Part shown: positions 1 through 5,248 of the stretch, one piece after another
How positions within the stretch are numbered: the first letter of the stretch is position 1
How the letters are laid out: the number at the start of each line of letters is the position of its first letter
Assembly: GCA_947302895.1 (NCBI GenBank)
Contig: CAMYWU010000116.1
Coordinates: 1 to 5,248 of the forward strand
Source: an uncultured Clostridia bacterium
Lineage (GTDB): Bacteria; Bacillota; Clostridia; Oscillospirales; Acutalibacteraceae
Direction of reading: 5' to 3'
DNA: 5,248 nucleotides
Position numbers and translations under genes: made by a program
Notes under the pieces: model-generated
The model's database searches: none
What the model was told of the DNA's origin: nothing
Seen by the model: the letters and a program-made list of their open reading frames with translations, nothing else

Positions 1-932
1 TCTGGAATGGAAATTTCGCCGAGACCGAGGCGGGGTCCGCTTGCAAGCCATCTTACGTCATTTGCAATCTTAAGGCAATCCGCCGCCAGCGCTTTTATTG
101 CTCCGTGGGCAAAAACAAGCTCATCCTTTGAAGTGAGCGCATGGAATTTATTTTCAGCAGAAACAAAATCCTTGCCCGTTATATCACTTACCGCTCTTGC
201 TACCGCTTCATCAAAGCCTTTTGGAGCATTCAAGCCCGTTCCGACAGCAGTTCCGCCAAGGGCAAGCTCTTTGAGCGCCTGAGCGCCGCTTTTTAGCATT
301 TTAATATCCTTTTCAAGACTTGAACGCCAGCCGCTTATCTCCTGAGAAAAAGCAATCGGGGTTGCATCCTGCAAATGAGTTCTTCCGCTTTTAACAATGC
401 CCTCATTCTCTTCTTCAAGGCGTTTGAAGGTATCAATAAGGGTCTGAACGGCGGGAATTATTCTGTTTTCAATTCCGATAACTGCTGCTATACTCATCGC
501 AGTCGGGAAGGTATCATTTGAGGACTGGCTCATATTAACATCATCATTCGGATGGAGGAGCTTTTTGCCTGCAATCTCGTTGCCTCGGTTTGCAACAACC
601 TCGTTGACATTCATATTGCTCTGAGTACCCGAGCCCGTCTGCCATACAACAAGCGGAAAATGCTCTGAAAGCTCGCCGCTCATAATTTCATCGCACGCGT
701 TTGAAATTGCGCTGAGCTTTTCGGAAGTCATTTTTTCAGGCTTAAGAGCACTGTTTGCAACAGCAGCAGCCTTTTTAAGAACACCGAAAGCATAGATAAT
801 CTCGCTCGGCATTGTTTCAATACCCGAGCCGATTTTGAAGTTTTCAAAGCTTCTCTGGGTCTGAGCTCCCCAGTATTTATCTTCGGGAACCTTAACCTCA
901 CCCATTGAGTCGTGTTCAATACGGTAATTCAT
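1..932 (-). CDS. fumC: class II fumarase (fumarate hydratase), N-terminal 310 residues, cut by the window edge
   Basis: Catalyses the reversible hydration of fumarate to L-malate in the cytoplasm. I translated the minus strand by hand from the ATG at 932-930. The protein begins [16 protein letters not shown] and has the class II landmarks: YWGAQTQRS (about 20-28), the substrate loop [10 protein letters not shown] (99-108, with S101 and T103 matching E. coli FumC S98 and T100), SSND (137-140), and [10 protein letters not shown] (183-192, with T185/H186 matching FumC T187/H188). The frame is open to position 1 and ends in GEISIP. The GSSIMPGKVNP loop with the catalytic serine should lie just outside, so about 150 residues are missing. 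[10 protein letters not shown] favours fumarase over aspartate ammonia-lyase, which normally reads GAGTSTNMN there. The start is supported by GAAAGG nine bases upstream. It lies 137 bases downstream of the ABC-F gene in the same direction, with a repeat element between. I saw no clear promoter of its own. The family call is secure. Confidence 0.97.
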   Translation of the reverse strand, partial: MNYRIEHDSMGEVKVPEDKYWGAQTQRSFENFKIGSGIETMPSEIIYAFGVLKKAAAVANSALKPEKMTSEKLSAISNACDEIMSGELSEHFPLVVWQTGSGTQSNMNVNEVVANRGNEIAGKKLLHPNDDVNMSQSSNDTFPTAMSIAAVIGIENRIIPAVQTLIDTFKRLEEENEGIVKSGRTHLQDATPIAFSQEISGWRSSLEKDIKMLKSGAQALKELALGGTAVGTGLNAPKGFDEAVARAVSDITGKDFVSAENKFHALTSKDELVFAHGAIKALAADCLKIANDVRWLASGPRLGLGEISIP

Positions 933-941
933 AGTATCAAG

Positions 942-947
942 CCTTTC
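942..947 (-). promoter_or_regulatory. ribosome binding site of fumC
   Basis: On the minus strand this reads GAAAGG, nine bases before the ATG at 932-930. It supports that ATG as the start, and the protein beginning there has the usual class II fumarase N-terminus. Confidence 0.7.
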
Positions 948-960
948 AGATAAAATTGAT

Positions 961-1071
961 ATTTGAGAATTGAGAATTGAGAATTTCGGGAGGGCTGTGC
1001 CCTCGCCCATTTATAATCAGGTGCGGATGTGCCGCCCTGAATTTTCCATTCTCCATTTTCAATTTTCAATT
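961..1071. repeat. MITE-like intergenic element: AT-rich inverted arms around two GC-rich hairpins
   Basis: The left arm (965-985) is three exact tandem copies of GAGAATT. The right arm (1041-1071), read on the minus strand, is a 7-base-phased series AATTGAA, AATTGAA, AATGGAG, AATGGAA. The arms are therefore imperfect inverted repeats. Between them are two compact stem-loops: 990-1004 (GAGGGC, loop TGT, GCCCTC) and 1019-1038 (AGG-GCGG with one bulged T, five-base loop, CCGCCCT). The right arm runs into the TAA of the ABC-F gene (1070-1072). Nothing suggests coding: a small frame through it (977-1213, plus) has the low-complexity peptide FPFSIFNFQ expected from such repeats. From memory, similar AATTGAG-type elements are scattered through gut Clostridia genomes. 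In the leftward transcript it would fold between ykpA and fumC and might act in termination or mRNA processing, which is inference. I see no flanking target duplication. Confidence 0.7.
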
Positions 1072-2677
1072 AATACTTCTTAAGCTGTTCCTCATCAAAG
1101 CTCTCAAGGAATTCATCATATGTTCCCTTGAGTTCAACATACTTATCGCCGGAAATTTCAATAATTCTGTCGGCAATGGTCTGGATAAACTGATGGTCGT
1201 GGGAAGTAAATAAAACTGTTTCAGGATAACGGATAAGTCCGTCGTTAAGCGCAGTGATTGATTCAAGGTCGAGATGGTTTGTGGGCTCATCAAGAATAAG
1301 AACATTTGCGCCGCTGAGCATCATTTTGCAAAGCATACAGCGAACTCTTTCGCCTCCCGAAAGAACATTCGCCATTTTGAGCGCTTCATCGCCGCTGAAA
1401 AGCATTCTTCCGAGCCAGCTTCTTATATCCGCCTCGAGCTGATAATCCGTATACTGTCTCAGCCAGTCAACAAGGTTGAGCTCAACGCCGTCGAAATATG
1501 CCGAGTTATCGGAGGGGAAATAGCTCTGGGTTGTTGTAACTCCCCATTTATATGAGCCCTCATCAGGCTCCATTTCACCCATAATTATTTTAAAGAGCGT
1601 TGTTTTTGCAACAACGTCGCTTCCAACAAAGGCAACCTTCTCCCTCGGATGGATAACAAATGAAACATCATCGAGAACCTTTCTGTCGCCAATGGTTTTT
1701 GTTAAATGGTCAACTCTGAGAAGGTCGTTACCGCATTCTCTGTCGGGCTTAAAGTCAACATACGGAAAACGGCGTGAGGATACGGGCATTTCAATCATTT
1801 CAAGCGCATCAAGCTGCTTCTTTCTGCTTGTTGCCTGCTTTGATTTTGCAGCATTTGCAGAGAAACGGTTGATGAAATCCTGAAGCTCCTTAATCTTCTG
1901 CTCGTTCTTTTTGTTCTGGTCCTTCATCTGGCGCTGACGCATCTGGGTATATTCATACCAGAAATCGTAGTTACCTGTGTAAAGCGTGATTTTACCAAAG
2001 TCAACATCGCAGATATGGGTGCATACCTTGTTTAAGAAATGACGGTCGTGGGAAACAACGATAACTGTATTTTCAAAATCAAGAAGGAAGTTTTCAAGCC
2101 ATCTGATAGCTGATAAATCAAGGTGGTTTGTGGGCTCGTCAAGAAGAAGAATGTCGGGATTGCCGAAAAGCGCCTGAGCAAGCAAAACCTTAACCTTCAA
2201 ATCAGAGGGAAGCTCAGCCATTTTCATAAAATGATATTCATCCGAAACACCGAGCTTATTGAGCATGAATTCAGCATCACTCTCGGCTTCCCAGCCGCCT
2301 AAATCAGCAAACTCAGCCTCAAGCATACCTGCACGAATACCGTCATCCTCGGAGAAATCCTCTTTCATATAAAGGGCATCCTTCTCCTCCATAATCTCAA
2401 TAAGGTGGGGGTTGCCCATAAGAACGGTTCTTACAACCTCATATTCATCATAGGCAAAGTGGTCCTGCTTAAGAACGGAAAGTCTTTCGCCCGGGGTTAT
2501 ATGAATTTCGCCCTTGCTCGGCTCAAGGTCGCCGCTTAAAACCTTGAGAAAGGTTGATTTTCCTGCGCCGTTTGCGCCGATTATGCCATAGCAGTTGCCT
2601 GCGGAAAAGGTTACGTTAACTCTTTCAAAAAGCGCCCTTCCGCCAAACTGAACTGAAATATTATTAGCCTGAATCAT
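1070..2677 (-). CDS. ykpA: ABC-F family ATPase, YkpA/YbiT type (ribosome-associated)
   Basis: A soluble protein of 535 residues with two ABC ATPase domains and no membrane segment, the ABC-F layout. Members bind the ribosomal E-site region and act in translation; the exact role of the YkpA/YbiT branch is less settled. NBD1 has Walker A GANGAGKST (34-42), a signature position reading LPSDL (156-160), Walker B with DEPTNHLDL (E181) and switch H210. A charged linker (about 238-300) contains RFSANAAKSKQATSRKKQ, the strongest marker for this branch. NBD2 has Walker A GSDVVAKTT (352-360), signature LSGGE (439-443), Walker B with DEPTNHLDLE (E464) and H493. The NBD1 signature and NBD2 Walker A depart from consensus; from memory close relatives do too, so this is not damage. 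Length is normal (about 530-540). The start is fixed by AGGAGGG at 2684-2690, six bases upstream. fumC follows in the same direction. It lacks features pointing to an antibiotic-resistance ABC-F. Confidence 0.95.
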   Translation of the reverse strand: MIQANNISVQFGGRALFERVNVTFSAGNCYGIIGANGAGKSTFLKVLSGDLEPSKGEIHITPGERLSVLKQDHFAYDEYEVVRTVLMGNPHLIEIMEEKDALYMKEDFSEDDGIRAGMLEAEFADLGGWEAESDAEFMLNKLGVSDEYHFMKMAELPSDLKVKVLLAQALFGNPDILLLDEPTNHLDLSAIRWLENFLLDFENTVIVVSHDRHFLNKVCTHICDVDFGKITLYTGNYDFWYEYTQMRQRQMKDQNKKNEQKIKELQDFINRFSANAAKSKQATSRKKQLDALEMIEMPVSSRRFPYVDFKPDRECGNDLLRVDHLTKTIGDRKVLDDVSFVIHPREKVAFVGSDVVAKTTLFKIIMGEMEPDEGSYKWGVTTTQSYFPSDNSAYFDGVELNLVDWLRQYTDYQLEADIRSWLGRMLFSGDEALKMANVLSGGERVRCMLCKMMLSGANVLILDEPTNHLDLESITALNDGLIRYPETVLFTSHDHQFIQTIADRIIEISGDKYVELKGTYDEFLESFDEEQLKKY

Positions 2678-2683
2678 AAAATG

Positions 2684-2690
2684 CCCTCCT
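2684..2690 (-). promoter_or_regulatory. strong ribosome binding site of the ABC-F gene
   Basis: The minus strand reads AGGAGGG, close to a perfect Shine-Dalgarno sequence, six bases before the ATG at 2677-2675. It fixes the start and predicts efficient translation. Confidence 0.9.
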
Positions 2691-2710
2691 GTATTTCTGA
2701 AACCGCAAGT

Positions 2711-2739
2711 ATTCTAACACACTATTATAATAAATACAA
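2711..2739 (-). promoter_or_regulatory. predicted sigma-A promoter for the ABC-F gene (and possibly fumC)
   Basis: On the minus strand, TTGTAT (2739-2734) is followed after 17 bases by TAGAAT (2716-2711), which is preceded by TGT, making an extended -10 (TGTTAGAAT). Transcription would start near 2704, leaving a leader of about 27 bases with the ribosome site. The -10 is a five-of-six match and the -35 three of six. A TATAAT at 2729-2724 is an alternative -10 but lacks a -35 at good spacing. This is a prediction from motif matching only. Confidence 0.5.
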
Positions 2740-2760
2740 GTCAGTTATATTATATTTAAG

Positions 2761-2789
2761 TTGACAAAATATATAAATTATGTTAATTT
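2761..2789 (+). promoter_or_regulatory. predicted sigma-A promoter for the glycerophosphotransferase/GH27 operon
   Basis: A perfect TTGACA (2761-2766) is followed after exactly 17 bases by TAATTT (2784-2789). The -10 is weak (three of six) but has TGT just before it, an extended -10 arrangement that can compensate. Transcription would start near 2796, giving a leader of about 23 bases before the ATG at 2819. The surrounding 2740-2790 is very AT-rich. With the leftward promoter at 2711-2739 it makes 2678-2818 a compact divergent control region. Confidence 0.5.
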
Positions 2790-2808
2790 CAAGTTGAGTT
2801 TATTAGTC

Positions 2809-2815
2809 AGGTGAG
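2809..2815 (+). promoter_or_regulatory. ribosome binding site that decides the glycerophosphotransferase start
   Basis: AGGTGAG lies close to the ATG at 2819. It matches the AGGTGA half of the anti-Shine-Dalgarno complement, which explains the short gap of three to four bases. The next in-frame ATG at 2834 would be about 19 bases away, too far, so 2819 is the better start. Confidence 0.6.
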
Positions 2816-2818
2816 CAT

Positions 2819-4297
2819 ATGACCAATGCAATAATGAAAATTGAAAAATTCGAGCTGTGCGGCTATGTTGCGGATATAGCTGTTTCATTTATGCCCGAAA
2901 ACAAGGTTGATTCGCCAAGAATCAGCATAATTTTCGAGGGCTCTGATGAGGACCGCAGAATACCGATGAAAACCGAGCTTAAGGACGGAAAAATCATAGG
3001 CTTCGGCAAATACGATACCTCGCAGGTTTTCTATGGAGCAACTCCGAAACAGGTTAAAATCTCCTTCGTTTTCAGCGACGCAAGGGATAACGGCAAAAGA
3101 TATGATACCGATTTAAGCGTTGACGGCATAAAGCGCAGAAGATTTCTGAATTTCATAAAACAAACAAAGCACGAAAAGATAAAAACCTTTGTTGATATTG
3201 CTCTTAACACGCTTGCCCTTCCATTCAGGGCGCTTCCGATTAAGAAAAACCGTATTTCGTTTTTCTCAAACCGCACCGATAAACCGACGGGAAATCTTAA
3301 AGCAGTTTATGATGCTGTAGGTGATATTCCGAATGCTGATACCCGCCTTGTTTGCAAAAAGGGCGGCGCAAAGGGAACGCTCGGAGTTTTATTTAAATTC
3401 CTTCATCTCTATATGACCTCAAGGGTTGTTTTTGTTGATGACTACTATCATCTCATAAGCTATGTAAAAAAGAAGAAAAACACAAAGCTTATTCAGCTGT
3501 GGCACGGCTGCGGCGCATTTAAAACCTTTGGTTTTTCACGCTACCACAAAACCTCGGTGCTTGAGCTGTATTCCGCAAACCACAGGCAATACGACTACTG
3601 CATTGTAAGCTCGCCCGATATCTGCGATTTTTATGCGGAAGCCTTCGGAATAAGCACAAAAAAGGCTCTGCCCCTCGGCTCTCCGAGATGCGATATTCTT
3701 TCAAATGAGGAATACAGGGCAACAAAGCGGGCTGAGTTTATTAATGAATTTCCCCACCTTGAAGGCAAAAAGCTCCTTCTTTTTGCTCCCACATTCAGAG
3801 GCAGGGGCAACGGCGATTGCTACTATCCCATTGAAAAATTCAATATCGACAGGGTGCTTGAAACTCTTGGCGAGGATTGGGCTGTTGTTGTTAAGCTCCA
3901 TCCCTATCTTAAAGAAAGCGTATGCTTTGATGAGAAGAATAAAAACCGTGTTGCCGAGTGTCCGAACTGGGATATAAACGATGTTTTGTTTTCAACTGAT
4001 TTTCTTGTTACGGATTATTCAAGCGTTATTTTTGAAGCAGCACTTCTTGAAATACCGATGGCATTTCTGGCGTTTGACCTTGAAGAATACATTGCCGAGC
4101 GTGATTTTTACTACGACTTTAAGTATTTCGTTCCGGGTCCGATTGTAAATACGGATACCGAGATTGCTCAGATTGCAAAAAGCGGCGAATATGATATTCA
4201 GAAAATCAGGGAATTTGCTAATAAAGCATTCGGAAGCACAGCAGGAAACGCCTGCAAAAATGTTAGGGATTTAACCGTTAAACTTTTGGAGGAATAA
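2819..4297 (+). CDS. CDP-glycerol glycerophosphotransferase family protein (TagB/TagF-like)
   Basis: Enzymes of this family transfer glycerol phosphate (or ribitol phosphate in relatives) from a CDP-activated donor to a growing teichoic-acid-type polymer or another surface glycan, at the cytoplasmic face of the membrane. The 492-residue protein has the family landmarks in the C-terminal two-thirds: QLWHG (226-230, H229), GSPRCD (287-292), FAPTFRG (322-328), KLHP (359-362, H361), TDYSS (398-402), and a downstream ERDFYYDF...PGPIV (427-443). The two histidines correspond to those needed for catalysis in TagF, as I recall them. Residues 1 to about 105 precede the catalytic region, are probably a beta-rich domain, and I do not recognise them. 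No signal peptide or clear transmembrane helix is visible; a basic stretch (104-122) may help membrane contact. It is first in a rightward operon, three bases before the GH27 gene. The acceptor, and whether it primes or polymerises, cannot be read from sequence, so I give no symbol. Confidence 0.9.
   Translation: MTNAIMKIEKFELCGYVADIAVSFMPENKVDSPRISIIFEGSDEDRRIPMKTELKDGKIIGFGKYDTSQVFYGATPKQVKISFVFSDARDNGKRYDTDLSVDGIKRRRFLNFIKQTKHEKIKTFVDIALNTLALPFRALPIKKNRISFFSNRTDKPTGNLKAVYDAVGDIPNADTRLVCKKGGAKGTLGVLFKFLHLYMTSRVVFVDDYYHLISYVKKKKNTKLIQLWHGCGAFKTFGFSRYHKTSVLELYSANHRQYDYCIVSSPDICDFYAEAFGISTKKALPLGSPRCDILSNEEYRATKRAEFINEFPHLEGKKLLLFAPTFRGRGNGDCYYPIEKFNIDRVLETLGEDWAVVVKLHPYLKESVCFDEKNKNRVAECPNWDINDVLFSTDFLVTDYSSVIFEAALLEIPMAFLAFDLEEYIAERDFYYDFKYFVPGPIVNTDTEIAQIAKSGEYDIQKIREFANKAFGSTAGNACKNVRDLTVKLLEE
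4288..4293 (+). promoter_or_regulatory. ribosome binding site of the GH27 gene, inside the upstream gene's last codons
   Basis: GGAGGA sits in the last codons of the glycerophosphotransferase gene, seven bases before the ATG at 4301. The stop (4295-4297) falls between ribosome site and start, an arrangement that favours translational coupling of the two genes. Confidence 0.85.
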
Positions 4298-4300
4298 ACT

Positions 4301-5182
4301 ATGAGCAACTTTAAAGACTGGGCAAAAACTCCCCCTCTCGGCTGGAACAGCTGGGATTGCTTCGGTGCGGCTGTTAACGAAAAACAGCTAAAGGAAAACG
4401 CCGATTATATGGCAAAATACCTCAAAAAATTCGGTTGGGAATATGTTGTTTGCGATATTCAGTGGTATGAGCCAAACGCAAAGGATAACGACTACAACAA
4501 TTTTTGCCCGCTTGATATGGATGAATACGGCAGACTTATTCCTGCAGTAAACCGCTTTCCGTCGTCGAAGGGCGGAAAGGGCTTTAAAGAGATTGCCGAT
4601 TACGTTCACAGCCTCGGTCTTAAATTCGGAATACATATGATGAGGGGCGTTCCCCGTCAGGCAGCGGCAAAAAACTGCAAAATTTACGGCTCTAATGCAA
4701 CCTGCCGTGAAATTGCCCATCATTTTTCCGTTTGCTCCTGGAACACCGATATGTACGGCGTTTATAACTGCAAGGGCGCTCAGGATTACTATAATTCAAT
4801 CATTAATATGTATGCCTCCTGGGGCGTTGATTTCATAAAGTGCGACGATATCTGCGTTACGGAATTTCGCAAATGGGATAATCCGTACAGCGCAGACTAT
4901 GAAATCGAGATGCTCAGAAAAGCAATCGATAATTGCGGAAGAGAGATTATTTTATCCCTATCCCCAGGCCCTGCCCTCAGGGATAAGGCGGAACATCTTG
5001 CAAAAAATGCAAATATGTGGCGCTTAACGGGCGATTTCTGGGATCAATGGGCTAAGCTCTATGAAATGTTTGATATCTGCAAGAAATGGGAGGGCGTTTC
5101 ATCAAAAGGAAACTATCCCGATTGTGATATGCTTCTTGGGACGGAAACAAAAAATCTGGCTTCTTTCGCCCTTCCGTTATAG
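4301..5182 (+). CDS. GH27 alpha-galactosidase-family glycoside hydrolase, 3'-truncated at a chimeric junction
   Basis: GH27 enzymes are retaining hydrolases, mostly alpha-galactosidases or alpha-N-acetylgalactosaminidases. The frame has the family opening PPLGWNSWDCFG (11-22), the beta-strand KFGIHMMRG (108-116), FIKCDD (178-183) with the predicted nucleophile D182, LSLSPGP (219-225), and MWRLTGDFWDQW (239-250) with predicted acid/base D245. It then reaches the conserved PDCDML (273-278), where relatives continue PLG. Here the last 15 residues (279-293, to the stop at 5182) do not look like GH27, and no other plus frame resumes the family. The rest of the barrel and the C-terminal beta domain (normally 100 or more residues) are missing, so the product is probably inactive if this join is real. 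CDIQW (51-55) replaces the usual DDxW galactose-binding motif, so galactose specificity is uncertain. No signal peptide is present, so the enzyme is predicted cytoplasmic. It is the second gene of the operon. Confidence 0.88.
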   Translation: MSNFKDWAKTPPLGWNSWDCFGAAVNEKQLKENADYMAKYLKKFGWEYVVCDIQWYEPNAKDNDYNNFCPLDMDEYGRLIPAVNRFPSSKGGKGFKEIADYVHSLGLKFGIHMMRGVPRQAAAKNCKIYGSNATCREIAHHFSVCSWNTDMYGVYNCKGAQDYYNSIINMYASWGVDFIKCDDICVTEFRKWDNPYSADYEIEMLRKAIDNCGREIILSLSPGPALRDKAEHLAKNANMWRLTGDFWDQWAKLYEMFDICKKWEGVSSKGNYPDCDMLLGTETKNLASFALPL

Positions 5183-5248
5183 CCTGTTCCTGAAACTGCA
5201 AACTATTCCCGGTGAAAATCGCTGCAAGGTGGTGCTCAAGGCTTTTTC
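5052..5248 (-). pseudogene. fragment of an EcoRII-type restriction endonuclease C-terminal domain, open at the window edge and 3'-truncated
   Basis: Reading leftward from 5246, the minus strand encodes KSLEHHLAAIF (1-11), then QAITEGRKKPDFLFPS (21-36) and EAYH (38-41). This closely matches what I remember of the EcoRII C-terminal catalytic domain (GKSLE.HL, AITEG.KKPDFLFP, AYHD). Fragment D31 corresponds to the catalytic Asp of PDFLFP and Y40 to the active-site Tyr. The following K..CKDRWRQ segment with the catalytic lysines is absent: after H41 (5124) the frame runs into the antisense of the GH27 gene and stops at TAG 5054-5052. Only about 41 residues are authentic. EcoRII cuts at CCWGG; the specificity of this homologue cannot be told. 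A start codon, the N-terminal effector domain and any partner methyltransferase would lie beyond 5248. It is either a broken immigrant gene or a foreign fragment joined during sequencing or assembly. Confidence 0.8.
5124..5135. other. breakpoint between GH27 and EcoRII-type sequence, with possible 12-base microhomology
   Basis: GTGATATGCTTC can encode both sides. On plus it gives the end of the GH27 motif CDML plus the first C of the expected proline codon; on minus it gives the EAYH of the restriction enzyme. GH27 similarity is to the left and EcoRII similarity to the right, on opposite strands, so the join lies within or next to these bases. The microhomology is inferred from expected protein motifs, not from the parental sequences. 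Confidence 0.6.

Noticed and set aside
7..282. Plus-strand 91-codon frame at the left edge
   Set aside because: It lies entirely antisense to the well-supported fumC frame and has no recognisable features.
1..932. Aspartate ammonia-lyase or argininosuccinate lyase instead of fumarase
   Set aside because: [10 protein letters not shown] and [10 protein letters not shown] with the spacing seen fit class II fumarase; aspartase normally has GAGTSTNMN.
990..1004. Rho-independent terminator for the ABC-F or fumC transcripts
   Set aside because: The GC stem (six base pairs, TGT loop) is good, but neither strand has the run of T expected right after it; it fits better as part of the repeat element.
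977..1213. Plus-strand 78-codon frame (peptide containing FPFSIFNFQLI) and the overlapping minus-strand 79-codon frame at 1066-1305
   Set aside because: The first is a translation of the repeat element followed by the antisense of ykpA; the second is an out-of-frame shadow of ykpA. Neither has a supporting ribosome site or recognisable domain.
1599..1615. Short inverted repeat GTTGTT...AACAAC inside the ABC-F gene
   Set aside because: It lies in codons of the NBD2 Walker A region and is explained by the coding sequence (valine and lysine-threonine codons).
2758..2798. Direct repeat AAGTTGA (2758-2764 and 2791-2797) as a possible operator
   Set aside because: Two short copies in very AT-rich sequence are expected by chance; no symmetry or third copy supports a binding site.
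5120..5182. Simple frameshift as the reason the GH27 protein ends early
   Set aside because: I read the other two plus frames after 5135 and neither resumes GH27 motifs (PLG, then the R.PL.IGG region). The opposite strand carries a different, recognisable protein, so a junction explains the data better.
1..5248. CRISPR array, tRNA or rRNA gene, riboswitch, or a new multi-gene defence system
   Set aside because: No spaced direct repeats, cloverleaf-like sequences or conserved RNA motifs were seen. The only defence-related signal is the EcoRII-type fragment at the right edge, a known family.

Overview
The window looks like a short piece of a low-to-mid GC Bacillota (Firmicutes, Clostridia-like) chromosome, possibly gut-derived. 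This rests on strong AGGAGG-type ribosome sites, an ABC-F protein of the YkpA/YbiT type, a teichoic-acid-type glycerophosphotransferase, a gut-type GH27 glycosidase, and an intergenic repeat built from GAGAATT-like 7-mers of a kind I associate with gut Clostridia. The taxonomic call is inference.

Layout. Minus strand, left part: positions 932 to 1 encode the first 310 residues of a class II fumarase (fumC), cut by the left edge. Upstream of it, 961-1071 is a small non-coding element with AT-rich inverted arms and two GC-rich hairpins. Then 2677 to 1070 encodes a complete ABC-F ATPase (YkpA/YbiT type). The 141-base region 2678-2818 separates this leftward unit from a rightward unit and carries plausible promoters for both directions. 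Plus strand, right part: 2819-4297 encodes a CDP-glycerol glycerophosphotransferase family protein. Three bases after its stop, 4301 begins a GH27 alpha-galactosidase-family gene whose ribosome site lies inside the end of the upstream gene, so the two form a tight operon.

The most unusual part is the right end. The GH27 reading frame follows the family up to about position 5135 and then stops matching it, ending at a stop at 5182. On the opposite strand, from 5248 down to about 5124, the sequence reads as an EcoRII-type restriction endonuclease C-terminal domain (AITEG.KKPDFLFPS..AYH). That homology ends exactly where the GH27 homology begins. Two unrelated genes, each missing its 3' half, are joined tail to tail through a possible 12-base shared stretch. 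Either a real rearrangement inserted restriction-modification DNA here, or the last ~115 bases are a chimeric read or assembly artefact. I lean to the artefact because both genes are cut mid-domain and the window ends soon after.

The other genes are ordinary: central carbon metabolism, a ribosome-associated ATPase and cell-envelope polymer synthesis. I see no CRISPR array, tRNA, rRNA, riboswitch or convincing new multi-gene system.
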